This document shows positions 31,201 to 43,796 of a stretch of DNA of 64,000 bases, in pieces. A program made the position numbers and the translations under genes. The stretch spans positions 3,906,001-3,970,000 of the forward strand of contig CP011077.1 in the NCBI GenBank assembly GCA_000963575.1. Direction: 5' to 3'. The notes under the pieces are model-generated. The model worked only from the letters and a program-made list of their open reading frames with translations, did not search any database and had not been told where the DNA came from. This DNA is from Klebsiella michiganensis (GTDB taxonomy: Bacteria > Pseudomonadota > Gammaproteobacteria > Enterobacterales > Enterobacteriaceae). Numbering within the stretch: the stretch's first letter is position 1; each line of letters begins with the position of its first letter.

Positions 31201-32499
31201 ACCCAAACGGTGCAGGGTTGGTGCACGGTTCAGCAGTACCGGGTGTTCGCGGATAACTTCGTCCAGGATATCCCAAACGACAGCTTCTTCACGCTCAACC
31301 ATTTTCTTAGCAGCTTTAATGGTGGTCGCGAGGCCACGCAGTTCCAGCTTGCCGTAGATGAACGGCTTGAACAGCTCCAGCGCCATTTTCTTAGGCAGAC
31401 CGCACTGATGCAGACGCAGGTATGGACCTACGGTGATTACAGAACGACCGGAGTAGTCAACACGTTTACCCAGCAGGTTCTGACGGAAACGACCCTGTTT
31501 ACCTTTGATCATGTCGGCCAAAGATTTCAGAGGACGTTTGTTAGAGCCGGTGATGGCACGACCGCGACGGCCGTTATCCAGCAGGGCATCTACCGCTTCC
31601 TGCAGCATACGTTTTTCGTTACGTACGATGATGTCTGGCGCAGCCAGATCAAGCAGACGTTTCAGACGGTTGTTACGGTTGATAACGCGACGGTACAGAT
31701 CGTTCAGATCTGAAGTTGCGAAACGACCACCATCCAGCGGTACCAGCGGACGCAGATCTGGCGGCAGAACCGGCAGAACGGTCAGGATCATCCACTCTGG
31801 TTTGTTACCAGACTGAACGAATGCTTCCAGCAGCTTGATACGCTTGGTCAGCTTTTTACGTTTGGTTTCGGAGTTGGTTTCGTTCAGCTCTTCGCGCAGA
31901 GTTTCACACTCTTGCTCCAGATCCATGCTCTTCAGCAGGGCCTGAATAGCTTCCGCACCCATCTTCGCATCGAATTCGTCACCGAACTCTTCCAGCGCAT
32001 CCAGATACTGCTCTTCAGTCAGGATCTGACGGCGCTCGAGGTTGGTCATCCCGCCTTCGATAACAACATAAGATTCAAAGTACAGCACGCGCTCGATATC
32101 ACGCAGCGGCATATCCAGCAGCAGGCCGATACGAGATGGCAGAGACTTCAGGAACCAAATGTGGGCAGTTGGAGAAGCCAGTTCGATGTGGCCCATACGC
32201 TCACGACGAACTTTAGTCTGGGTAACTTCTACGCCACACTTCTCACAAATGACGCCACGGTGCTTCAGGCGCTTGTACTTACCGCACAGGCACTCGTAGT
32301 CTTTCACTGGCCCAAAAATACGGGCGCAGAACAGACCGTCACGCTCAGGTTTGAACGTACGGTAGTTGATGGTTTCCGGCTTTTTAACTTCACCGAAAGA
32401 CCATGAACGGATCATGTCTGGCGATGCCAGAGCAATTTTGATCGCATCAAACTCTTCGGTTTTAGTTTGCGCTTTCAGAAACTTTAATAAGTCTTTCAC
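28279..32499 (-). CDS. rpoC: RNA polymerase beta' subunit
   Basis: The 1406-residue beta' subunit, the length of E. coli RpoC within one residue. The N-terminal zinc ribbon CLCGKY...CEKCGVE is present. The catalytic NADFDGDQMAVH loop with its three Mg-binding aspartates follows near residue 460, and a second zinc site CETDFGVCAHC occurs near 814. It lies 75 bases after rpoB and ends the operon that starts with rplJ. Confidence 0.98.
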   Translation of the reverse strand: MKDLLKFLKAQTKTEEFDAIKIALASPDMIRSWSFGEVKKPETINYRTFKPERDGLFCARIFGPVKDYECLCGKYKRLKHRGVICEKCGVEVTQTKVRRERMGHIELASPTAHIWFLKSLPSRIGLLLDMPLRDIERVLYFESYVVIEGGMTNLERRQILTEEQYLDALEEFGDEFDAKMGAEAIQALLKSMDLEQECETLREELNETNSETKRKKLTKRIKLLEAFVQSGNKPEWMILTVLPVLPPDLRPLVPLDGGRFATSDLNDLYRRVINRNNRLKRLLDLAAPDIIVRNEKRMLQEAVDALLDNGRRGRAITGSNKRPLKSLADMIKGKQGRFRQNLLGKRVDYSGRSVITVGPYLRLHQCGLPKKMALELFKPFIYGKLELRGLATTIKAAKKMVEREEAVVWDILDEVIREHPVLLNRAPTLHRLGIQAFEPVLIEGKAIQLHPLVCAAYNADFDGDQMAVHVPLTLEAQLEARALMMSTNNILSPANGEPIIVPSQDVVLGLYYMTRDCVNAKGEGMVLTGPKEAERIYRAGLASLHARVKVRITEYEKDAQGTFVAKTSLIDTTIGRAILWMIVPKGLPFSIVNQALGKKAISKMLNTCYRILGLKPTVIFADQTMYTGFAYAARSGASVGIDDMVIPEKKHEIISEAEAEVAEIQEQFQSGLVTAGERYNKVIDIWAAANDRVSKAMMDNLQTETVINRDGVEEQQVSFNSIYMMADSGARGSAAQIRQLAGMRGLMAKPDGSIIETPITANFREGLNVLQYFISTHGARKGLADTALKTANSGYLTRRLVDVAQDLVVTEDDCGTLEGITMTPVIEGGDVKEPLRDRVLGRVTAEDILKPGTADILVPRNTLLHEQWCDLLEANSVDSVKVRSVVGCETDFGVCAHCYGRDLARGHIINKGEAIGVIAAQSIGEPGTQLTMRTFHIGGAASRSAAESSIQVKNKGSIKLSNAKSVVNSSGKLVITSRNTELKLIDEFGRTKESYKVPYGAIMAKGDGEQVAGGETVANWDPHTMPVITEVSGFIRFTDMIDGQTITRQTDELTGLSSLVVLDSAERTAGGKDLRPALKIVDAKGNDVLIPGTDMPAQYFLPGKAIVQLEDGIQISSGDTLARIPQESGGTKDITGGLPRVADLFEARRPKEPAILAEISGIISFGKETKGKRRLVITPVDGSEPYEEMIPKWRQLNVFEGERVERGDVVSDGPESPHDILRLRGVYAVTRYITNEVQDVYRLQGVKINDKHIEVIVRQMLRKATIVNAGSSDFLEGEQAEYSRIKIANRELDANGKINVTYMRDLLGITKASLATESFISAASFQETTRVLTEAAVAGKRDELRGLKENVIVGRLIPAGTGYAYHQDRMRRRAAGEIPAAPQVTAEDASASLAELLNAGLGGNDE

Positions 32500-32574
32500 G
32501 GATTTGCTCCCGTCGGAGTTAGCACTCTGTGATGCCCGGCGTTAGCCGGGCACCCTGGACCTTTTGAGCAACGA

Positions 32575-36603
<4,029 letters not shown>

Positions 36604-36929
36604 TAGGGTTCCTCAGCTCGCTGACAAGTCGACCCATCTGCCCGTCGAAAGGGGCAGTTTATGCAACACTATTTTGTGGACCGGAAAGTGGAACACTTCC
36701 CGCAATACCTGTTTCTATCACTCTTAAACCATTTCATTGCGCTTTACCCCGGAACTCCCGGCGTAGAAAGTCGCAGTATATTAAGGCGTCGATAGAGACA
36801 TGCATTGAATGGAAACCAGCAGTCAAACAGTGTGAAACGCTACTGGTACCCTACAGCGCAAAAAGGCTGGTGACTAAAAAGTCACCAGCCATCAGCCTAA
36901 TTACTTAGGCTGCAACCGGAAGGGTTGGC
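36604..36929 (-). promoter_or_regulatory. rplL-rpoB intercistronic region with attenuator
   Basis: This 326-base gap has no gene. At 36860-36890 a minus-strand hairpin (GGCTGGTGAC / GTCACCAGCC) with a T-run is the partial terminator that in E. coli lowers rpoBC expression about fivefold relative to the ribosomal genes. Downstream, 36650-36780 corresponds to the RNase III processing stem. Position and hairpin are seen; function follows from E. coli. Confidence 0.85.
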
Positions 36930-37295
36930 TTATTTAACTTCAACTTCAGCGCCAGCTTCTTCCAGAGATTTTTTCAGAGCTTCAGCGTCGTCTTTGCTCA
37001 CGCCTTCTTTCAGCGCAGCTGGTGCAGACTCAACCAGGTCTTTAGCTTCTTTCAGACCCAGGCCAGTTGCGCCACGAACTGCTTTGATTACGGCAACTTT
37101 GTTAGCGCCAGCAGCTTTCAGAATAACGTCGAACTCAGTTTTCTCTTCAGCAGCTTCAGCTGGGCCAGCAGCAACAGCTACAGCAGCAGCAGCAGAAACA
37201 CCGAATTTTTCTTCCATTGCAGAGATCAGTTCTACAACGTCCATTACGGACATAGCGGATACTGCTTCAATGATTTGATCTTTAGTGATAGACAT
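36930..37295 (-). CDS. rplL: Ribosomal protein bL12 (L7/L12)
   Basis: The 121-residue stalk protein begins [17 protein letters not shown] and has the alanine-rich hinge ([17 protein letters not shown]) between the N-terminal dimer domain and the globular C-terminal domain that recruits translation GTPases. It lies 66 bases after rplJ. Confidence 0.97.
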
Positions 37296-37361
37296 TTAAA
37301 TTGTTCCTGAATATCAGAATAAGTTTATACGTAAGCGAATACTTGATAAAGAGAACTGCGA

Positions 37362-37859
37362 TTAAGCAGCTTCTTTTGCATCGCGTACAGCAGCCAGAGT
37401 ACGAACCAGTTTGCCAGCCGAAGCTTCTTTCATGGTTGCCATCAGGCGTGCAATTGCTTCTTCGTAGGTCGGCAGAGTTGCCAGGCGGTCGATTTGGGAC
37501 GCCGGGATCAGCTCACCTTCAAAGGCAGCGGCTTTGACCTCAAATTTTGCATTCGCTTTAGCGAACTCTTTGAACAGACGAGCTGCAGCGCCCGGGTGTT
37601 CCATAGAGTATGCAATCAGGGTCGGACCAACGAACGCGTCTTTCAGGCACTCGAACTGAGTACCTTCAACAACACGGCGCAGCAGGGTGTTACGAACAAC
37701 ACGCATGTAAACGCCGGCTTCGCGACCTGCTTTACGCAGTTCGGTCATTTTGTCAACAGTAACGCCACGGGAATCCGCAACTACTGCAGACAGCGCGCCT
37801 TTGGCTACTTCGCTGACTTCAGCAACAATCGCTTGTTTGTCTTGAAGATTTAAAGCCAT
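37362..37859 (-). CDS. rplJ: Ribosomal protein uL10
   Basis: The 165-residue protein anchors L7/L12 dimers to the ribosome and, in complex with them, represses its own mRNA leader. The start MALNLQDKQ was chosen to match the E. coli length; the open frame extends 21 codons upstream into the leader without support. Confidence 0.96.
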   Translation of the reverse strand: MALNLQDKQAIVAEVSEVAKGALSAVVADSRGVTVDKMTELRKAGREAGVYMRVVRNTLLRRVVEGTQFECLKDAFVGPTLIAYSMEHPGAAARLFKEFAKANAKFEVKAAAFEGELIPASQIDRLATLPTYEEAIARLMATMKEASAGKLVRTLAAVRDAKEAA

Positions 37860-38157
37860 TAGCTTTTGCTCCTGGGTTTTAGCCGGGACAGAAGTCCCGG
37901 AACTCACTTCGCGCTTAACCACAATGGAAAAACGCGTCTACATACGGTGAGCAGAAACAAGCTAAAGACTATCTAAAAATATTCTTCAGGTTCTGTCACC
38001 GTCTACGCAGGGAATTAAGTCTCTTGCGAAACACCTGCGGTCTTGGACGGAGGCCTGGATAAGGCCAGGCTCCAACCGAAAATTCTTTGTGTTCTGCATA
38101 AACAGAACAACGGGCGTAAGATATTAGACTAATCTTTCGCCCGCGTAAAGGCGATTA
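37860..38157 (-). promoter_or_regulatory. rplJ leader (L10 autoregulation) and rplA 3' region
   Basis: This 298-base gap between rplA and rplJ has no gene. An imperfect hairpin (GGGCGAAAGATTAG / CTAATATCTTACGCCC) lies at 38112-38142, just after rplA. In E. coli the gap carries the L10 promoter and the structured leader bound by L10-L12. I see the stem but cannot pin the promoter. Confidence 0.6.
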
Positions 38158-38862
38158 TTAGTTCGCCGCTGCGTTCAGACCAGCCTGGTCAACCGCAACA
38201 CCTGCACCCATGGTGGTAGAGATGCTAACTTTCTTGATGTACACGCCTTTCGCCTGAGATGGTTTTGCTTTTTTCAGCGCAACCAGCAGAGATTCCAGGT
38301 TTTCTTTCAGTTTGTCAGCGTCAAAGTCCACTTTACCGATGGTGGTGTGGATGATGCCGTTTTTGTCGTTACGGTAACGAACCTGACCCGCTTTAGCATT
38401 TTTAACTGCTTCAGCAACGTTAGGGGTTACGGTACCAACTTTCGGGTTTGGCATCAGGCCGCGTGGACCCAGAACCTGACCCAGCTGGCCAACAACGCGC
38501 ATTGCATCAGGAGATGCGATAACAACGTCGAAGTTCATTTCGCCTTTCTTGATCTGGTCAGCCAGATCTTCCATACCTACCAGCTCTGCGCCAGCAGCTT
38601 TAGCTGCTTCAGCGTTAGGGCCCTGGGCAAATACGGCTACGCGAACGGAACGGCCAGTACCGTGTGGCAGTACAGTTGCACCACGCACGTTCTGGTCAGA
38701 TTTACGAGCGTCGATGCCGAGGTTCACAGCAACGTCAACGCTTTCTACGAATTTAGCAGTGGCCAGCTCTTTCAGCAGAGCAATGGCTTCGTTGATGTCG
38801 TACTGTTTGGTCGCATCAACTTTGTCACGGATCACGCGCATGCGCTTGGTCAGTTTAGCCAT
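38158..38862 (-). CDS. rplA: Ribosomal protein uL1
   Basis: The 234-residue protein forms the mobile L1 stalk, which helps release deacylated tRNA, and represses the rplK-rplA mRNA. It starts MAKLTKRMRVIRDKV, three bases after rplK, and carries the family stretch MPNPKVGTVT. Confidence 0.97.
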   Translation of the reverse strand: MAKLTKRMRVIRDKVDATKQYDINEAIALLKELATAKFVESVDVAVNLGIDARKSDQNVRGATVLPHGTGRSVRVAVFAQGPNAEAAKAAGAELVGMEDLADQIKKGEMNFDVVIASPDAMRVVGQLGQVLGPRGLMPNPKVGTVTPNVAEAVKNAKAGQVRYRNDKNGIIHTTIGKVDFDADKLKENLESLLVALKKAKPSQAKGVYIKKVSISTTMGAGVAVDQAGLNAAAN

Positions 38863-38865
38863 TTC

Positions 38866-39294
38866 TTAGTCCTCCACTACCAGGCCCATGGAACGAGCAG
38901 TACCTTCAATGGAGCGAGTCATCGCTTCAATGTCGGAACCAGTCATGTCCGCAGCTTTGGTTTCTGCGATTTCACGTACCTGAGCACGGGTTACTTTACC
39001 CACTTTGTCTTTGTTCGGCTTGCCGGAACCAGACTTGATGCCAGCTGCTTTTTTCAGCAGAACGGCAGCAGGAGGGGTTTTGGTAACGAAGGTGAAAGAA
39101 CGGTCAGCGTAAACGGTGATAACAACCGGAATTGGCAGACCTTTCTCGATGGAATCAGTTTTGGCGTTGAACGCTTTACAGAATTCCATGATGTTAACAC
39201 CCTGCTGACCCAGTGCTGGACCAACCGGTGGACTTGGGTTCGCCATACCAGCTGCAACCTGCAGCTTGACGTAGGCTTGTACTTTCTTAGCCAT
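38866..39294 (-). CDS. rplK: Ribosomal protein uL11
   Basis: The 142-residue protein binds the GTPase-associated region of 23S rRNA and is needed for RelA activation. The proline-rich NPSPPVGPALGQQGVN in the N-terminal domain is the thiostrepton/RelA-linked region. It is co-transcribed with rplA from the promoter at 39391. Confidence 0.97.
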   Translation of the reverse strand: MAKKVQAYVKLQVAAGMANPSPPVGPALGQQGVNIMEFCKAFNAKTDSIEKGLPIPVVITVYADRSFTFVTKTPPAAVLLKKAAGIKSGSGKPNKDKVGKVTRAQVREIAETKAADMTGSDIEAMTRSIEGTARSMGLVVED

Positions 39295-39374
39295 CTAAAT
39301 TTCCTCTAGTGGGTTATAGCGCCTTTTATCAAGGCTCCCCGTGAATAAACGTCTTATGTGTACAAGACACATAA

Positions 39375-39411
39375 AAACAAAAGGCGCGAAATTGTATGCC
39401 AATTTCGCGCC
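39375..39411 (-). terminator. secE-nusG terminator
   Basis: A perfect 12-bp stem (GGCGCGAAATTG / CAATTTCGCGCC, loop GCATA) followed on the minus strand by TTTTGTTTTT. It ends secE-nusG and overlaps the rplK promoter. Confidence 0.88.
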
Positions 39412-39419
39412 CTGTGCAA
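39391..39419 (-). promoter_or_regulatory. rplK promoter
   Basis: On the minus strand, TTGCAC, a 17-base spacer, then TACAAT, about 95 bases upstream of rplK. The -10 lies inside the nusG terminator stem (39383-39411). Confidence 0.8.
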
Positions 39420-39449
39420 TGAATAATCGCTGCTTAAACGATCAAATTA

Positions 39450-39995
39450 TCAGGCTTTCTCAACCTGAGCAAAATCCAGCTCAACCGGCGTTGCACGACC
39501 AAAGATGGAAACGGAAACCTTCAGGCGGCTCTTCTCGTAATCCACTTCTTCGACCACACCGTTGAAATCCGCAAATGGACCGTCGTTAACGCGAACCATT
39601 TCACCTGGTTCAAACAGCGTTTTCGGACGCGGCTTATCACCTACCTGCTGCAGGCGGTTCATGATCGCATCAACTTCTTTGTCGCTGATTGGAGCCGGGC
39701 GATCGGAAGTCCCGCCGATGAAACCCATTACGCGCGGAACGCTACGCACCAGGTGCCAGCTTGCGTCGTTCATCACCATCTGGACCAGAACGTAGCCAGG
39801 GAAGAATTTGCGTTCGCTCTTACGGCGTTGGCCACCGCGGATTTCAACAACCTCTTCGGTTGGAACCATCACTTCGCCAAACAGCTCTTCCATATTATGG
39901 AGTTTGATATGCTCGCGCAGCGACGTGGCTACACGACCTTCAAAACCGGAAAACGCCTGAACGACGTACCAACGCTTTTTAGGGGCTTCAGACAT
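39450..39995 (-). CDS. nusG: Transcription elongation/antitermination factor NusG
   Basis: The 181-residue factor has an N-terminal NGN domain that clamps RNA polymerase and a C-terminal KOW domain (GEMVRVNDGPFADFNG) that binds Rho or S10. It begins MSEAPKKRWYVVQAFSG. It starts one base after secE ends. Confidence 0.97.
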   Translation of the reverse strand: MSEAPKKRWYVVQAFSGFEGRVATSLREHIKLHNMEELFGEVMVPTEEVVEIRGGQRRKSERKFFPGYVLVQMVMNDASWHLVRSVPRVMGFIGGTSDRPAPISDKEVDAIMNRLQQVGDKPRPKTLFEPGEMVRVNDGPFADFNGVVEEVDYEKSRLKVSVSIFGRATPVELDFAQVEKA

Positions 39996-39996
39996 C

Positions 39997-40380
39997 TCAG
40001 AACCTCAGGCCAGTAATAAAAGATACCAGGCGGACCAGAATACCATCCAGCCCCCACAGAATCAGTGACATTACAGCGGTAACCGCTGCCACGATTAAAG
40101 TGGTGTGCAGAGTCTCCTGGCGAGTAGGCCAAATAACCTTACGTACTTCAGTTCTTGCTTCACGAGCAAAAGCTACGGTTGCTTTGCCTTTTACCGTCAG
40201 CAGCGCAACACCACCTGCTGCTGCAATCAGGATGACCACAGCCAGTGCACGAAGCGGCAGAGTGATATCACGATAAATGTAGTTGCCCACGATTGCCACG
40301 AGCAGCAAAACGACTACTGCAAGCCACTTCATCGCTTCGAGGCCACGCCCGCTCCCTTGAGCTTCGGTATTCGCACTCAT
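39997..40380 (-). CDS. secE: Preprotein translocase subunit SecE
   Basis: This 127-residue inner-membrane protein stabilises SecY in the translocon. Three hydrophobic segments are visible (near 19-37, 42-62 and 94-115), as in E. coli. The conserved amphipathic helix EVRKVIWPTRQETL precedes the last one. MSANTEAQGSG was chosen as the start; five further codons upstream are open. Confidence 0.95.
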   Translation of the reverse strand: MSANTEAQGSGRGLEAMKWLAVVVLLLVAIVGNYIYRDITLPLRALAVVILIAAAGGVALLTVKGKATVAFAREARTEVRKVIWPTRQETLHTTLIVAAVTAVMSLILWGLDGILVRLVSFITGLRF

Positions 40381-40555
40381 AAACCAACCTGTCACAATAA
40401 ATCAGACAAACACTTTTGCCCCGCCATTGCGAGGCAAACCAAACCGAATGGCTCTTTTCAGACACTACCCGGCATAAACGCCATCTTCAGAGCCTGTCTC
40501 AGCAATGATTATCGGTAAAAAATCACTGATGAGCCAGGTTCTGGTTCGAAAGCGT

Positions 40556-40581
40556 ACAAAAAGGGCATCAAATGATGCCCT
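40556..40581 (-). terminator. tufB terminator
   Basis: On the minus strand, AGGGCATCA-TT-TGATGCCCT followed by TTTTTG, 33 bases after tufB. It separates the tRNA-tufB unit from secE-nusG. The rest of the 234-base gap should hold the secE promoter, which I did not resolve. Confidence 0.88.
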
Positions 40582-40614
40582 CTTCATGTGCATTGCGTCA
40601 AATGTTATCAGCGA

Positions 40615-41799
40615 TTAAGCGATAACTTTAGCAACAACGCCTGCACCAACGGTACGGCCACCTTCACGGATTGCGAAACGCAGACCGTCGTCCATCGCGA
40701 TTGGGTGGATCAGGGTAACAACCATTTTGATGTTGTCGCCTGGCATTACCATCTCTACGCCTTCTGGCAGTTCGATGGTACCGGTCACGTCAGTTGTACG
40801 GAAGTAGAACTGTGGACGGTAGCCTTTGAAGAACGGAGTATGACGGCCGCCTTCGTCTTTGGACAGGATGTACACTTCAGATTCGAACTTGGTGTGTGGC
40901 TTGATAGAGCCTGGCTTAGCCAGTACCTGACCACGTTCGATTTCTTCACGTTTGATACCACGCAGCAGAACACCTACGTTCTCACCAGCACGGCCTTCGT
41001 CCAGCAGTTTGCGGAACATTTCAACGCCGGTACAGGTAGATTTCGCAGTATCTTTGATACCAACGATTTCAACTTCTTCACCAACTTTAACGATACCGCG
41101 CTCTACACGACCGGTAACTACGGTACCACGACCGGAGATGGAGAATACGTCTTCGATTGGCAGCAGGAACGGCAGGTCGATTGCACGTACTGGTTCTGGG
41201 ATGTAAGAATCCAGGAAGCCAGCCAGTTCAACGATTTTAGCTTCCCACTCTGCTTCGCCTTCCAGCGCTTTCAGAGCAGAACCACGGATGATTGGGGTGT
41301 CATCGCCTGGGAAGTCATAGGTGGACAGCAGTTCACGAACTTCCATCTCAACCAGTTCCAGCAGCTCTTCGTCATCAACCATGTCGCATTTGTTCAGGAA
41401 CACGATGATGTATGGAACGCCAACCTGGCGACCCAGCAGGATGTGCTCACGGGTCTGAGGCATAGGGCCGTCAGTCGCAGCAACAACCAGGATAGCGCCG
41501 TCCATCTGAGCAGCACCGGTGATCATGTTTTTCACGTAGTCGGCGTGCCCTGGGCAGTCAACGTGCGCGTAGTGACGAGTCGGGGTGTCGTATTCAACGT
41601 GGGAGGTGTTGATGGTGATACCACGAGCTTTTTCTTCTGGTGCGTTATCGATCTGGTCGAATGCACGAGCAGAACCACCGTAGGTTTTAGCCAGAACGGT
41701 AGTGATTGCAGCGGTCAGCGTTGTTTTACCATGGTCAACGTGGCCGATAGTACCGACGTTAACGTGCGGTTTTGTACGTTCAAACTTTTCTTTAGACAT
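40615..41799 (-). CDS. tufB: Elongation factor Tu
   Basis: The 394-residue GTPase delivers aminoacyl-tRNA to the ribosome. The G motifs are intact: GHVDHGKTTL, DCPGHADY and NKCD. Codon use is strongly biased, as expected for an abundant protein. The gene is tufB by context, directly downstream of thrU-tyrU-glyT-thrT and upstream of secE-nusG. Confidence 0.98.
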   Translation of the reverse strand: MSKEKFERTKPHVNVGTIGHVDHGKTTLTAAITTVLAKTYGGSARAFDQIDNAPEEKARGITINTSHVEYDTPTRHYAHVDCPGHADYVKNMITGAAQMDGAILVVAATDGPMPQTREHILLGRQVGVPYIIVFLNKCDMVDDEELLELVEMEVRELLSTYDFPGDDTPIIRGSALKALEGEAEWEAKIVELAGFLDSYIPEPVRAIDLPFLLPIEDVFSISGRGTVVTGRVERGIVKVGEEVEIVGIKDTAKSTCTGVEMFRKLLDEGRAGENVGVLLRGIKREEIERGQVLAKPGSIKPHTKFESEVYILSKDEGGRHTPFFKGYRPQFYFRTTDVTGTIELPEGVEMVMPGDNIKMVVTLIHPIAMDDGLRFAIREGGRTVGAGVVAKVIA

Positions 41800-41911
41800 C
41801 GATTGTCCCTCTAAGACACGGATAAATCGGTGATATCACCACATCAACCAGGCATATGCCTGAATTAGCTGAATGCATTAACAGAAGAGAAACAGGGAGG
41901 AGATAAAGAAG

Positions 41912-41987
41912 TGGTGCTGATAGGCAGATTCGAACTGCCGACCTCACCCTTACCAAGGGTGCGCTCTACCAACTGAGCTATATCAGC
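41912..41987 (-). tRNA. thrT: tRNA-Thr (GGT)
   Basis: This 76-base tRNA has anticodon GGT in CCCTTGGTAAGGG, a 5' end GCTGATATAGC and an encoded CCA. It is the last tRNA before tufB. Confidence 0.97.
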
Positions 41988-41996
41988 ACATCTTGT

Positions 41997-42071
<75 letters not shown>

Positions 42072-42188
42072 ATCCTGGAACTCGGCTACCTGAATCTTTC
42101 TGTAGTGAATATGAGAGAAGGCCTCTCAGTATTCGAGTCGACAAACTGTTTGTTTATCGCCTCAGGCTCCGCAATGCGTTGCCGAATA

Positions 42189-42273
<85 letters not shown>

Positions 42274-42285
42274 TGGGGTACTTGA

Positions 42286-42361
<76 letters not shown>

Positions 42362-42375
42362 ATCAAGTAGCGCGC

Positions 42376-42404
42376 ATTCTAGGAAGACAGCGCCGCTCAT
42401 GCAA
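42376..42404 (-). promoter_or_regulatory. Promoter of the thrU-tufB operon
   Basis: On the minus strand, TTGCAT, a 17-base spacer, then TAGAAT, followed by the GC-only discriminator GCGCGC, typical of stringently controlled tRNA promoters. A T-run lies just upstream of the -35. Confidence 0.85.
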
Positions 42405-42620
42405 CAAAAAAATCGCATAAAATGCACTACCGCTCACATTTTGCGCTAGATCTCGAAAATATGGTGGCTAAAGCACCAATTGAGAGCAAATTTCCATCGT
42501 TCCCGACACTCGTTTTCCTGGCGGTGGTGTCTGGCGGTGTCGCTATGACCAACAATAACCGTAAAAATAAGACTGGCTGTCTAAAGTGACGCGTAGGCCT
42601 TTCTTTTACTTAGGCGCAAC

Positions 42621-42646
42621 GTGATGTATCCGCCGTAATACATCAC
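42621..42646. repeat. Inverted repeat upstream of coaA
   Basis: GTGATGTAT-ccgccgta-ATACATCAC is a perfect 9-bp inverted repeat about 165 bases before coaA. T-rich sequence follows after eight bases. It may be an operator or a weak terminator. The rest of the 450-base gap (42362-42811) shows the tRNA promoter and no gene. Confidence 0.5.
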
Positions 42647-42811
42647 TGTTGGTGATTTTTTCTTATTGTTCTCTCTATTCAGATGTTACCCTCCTGCCCA
42701 CTGTTGAAAAGTTAAATACGCTGCGTACTTTTGATACAGAACGCCGGGTTTCCTTGCGTTCCAGAATGTAGCGCGTAAATTTTGTCCTGAATTACAGGCA
42801 GAAGCATGCTT

Positions 42812-43765
42812 ATGAGTAATAAAGAGCAAATGTTGGCAACAACCCCTTATCTAGAATTTGACCGGAGCCAATGGGCAGCGTTGCGTGACTCTGTTCCCAT
42901 GACGTTAACCGAAGGGGAAATCGCCCGGTTAAAAGGCATTAACGAAGACCTTTCCCTGGAGGAAGTGGCGGAGATTTACCTGCCGCTGTCTCGTCTGCTC
43001 AATTTCTATATCAGTTCAAACCTGCGGCGTCAGGCTGTACTTGAGCAGTTTCTTGGCACTAATGGCCAACGCATTCCCTATATCATCAGCATTGCGGGAA
43101 GTGTGGCCGTTGGGAAGAGTACTACTGCGCGCGTATTGCAGGCGCTACTCAGCCGTTGGCCTGAGCATCGCCAGGTTGAACTGATTACCACCGACGGCTT
43201 CCTTCATCCAAATAAAGTGCTCAAAGAGCGCAATTTGATGAAGAAGAAAGGCTTCCCGCAATCCTATGATATGCATCGCCTGGTGAAGTTTGTCTCTGAT
43301 ATCAAATCTGGCGCAACCAATGTGACGGCACCGGTGTACTCACATTTGGTGTATGACGTGATCCCTGACGGCGATAAGACCGTTGCCCAGCCAGATATCT
43401 TGATTCTGGAAGGGTTAAACGTTCTGCAAAGCGGGATGGATTATCCACACGATCCACATCATGTATTTGTTTCTGACTTCGTAGATTTTTCTATATATGT
43501 AGATGCACCGGAAGAGCTATTACAGAATTGGTATATAAATCGTTTCTTAAAATTCCGTGAAGGTGCATTCACCGATCCAAACTCTTATTTCCATAGCTAT
43601 GCAAAGCTCTCTAAAGACGAGGCTGTAAATATTGCAACACAGTTATGGAATGAGATTAATCTATTGAATTTGAAGCAAAACATATTACCAACCCGCGATC
43701 GCGCGAGCCTAATTATGACGAAAAGCGCTAATCATGCTGTTGATTGCGTAAAACTGAGAAAATAA
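42812..43765 (+). CDS. coaA: Pantothenate kinase (type I)
   Basis: The 317-residue kinase makes 4'-phosphopantothenate, the regulated first step of coenzyme A synthesis. The P-loop GSVAVGKST is at about 96-104. I took MSNKEQ as the start, close to the E. coli N-terminus; an ATG two codons upstream is possible. From about 43440 the codon use turns A/T-rich while the protein stays conserved, unlike the first half and the neighbours. It is convergent with birA. Confidence 0.95.
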   Translation: MSNKEQMLATTPYLEFDRSQWAALRDSVPMTLTEGEIARLKGINEDLSLEEVAEIYLPLSRLLNFYISSNLRRQAVLEQFLGTNGQRIPYIISIAGSVAVGKSTTARVLQALLSRWPEHRQVELITTDGFLHPNKVLKERNLMKKKGFPQSYDMHRLVKFVSDIKSGATNVTAPVYSHLVYDVIPDGDKTVAQPDILILEGLNVLQSGMDYPHDPHHVFVSDFVDFSIYVDAPEELLQNWYINRFLKFREGAFTDPNSYFHSYAKLSKDEAVNIATQLWNEINLLNLKQNILPTRDRASLIMTKSANHAVDCVKLRK

Positions 43766-43769
43766 TAAG

Positions 43770-43796
43770 ATGAGGGGGACACTCCCCCTCTCTTTA
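43770..43796. terminator. coaA / birA terminator
   Basis: GAGGGGG-ACA-CTCCCCCTC with a short T-rich tail (TCTTTAACTT) lies between the convergent genes. It is strong in stem but weak in T-tract. Confidence 0.7.

Noticed and set aside
40588..41814. 408-codon ORF antisense to tufB
   Set aside because: It mirrors the extreme codon bias of tufB and overlaps it fully.
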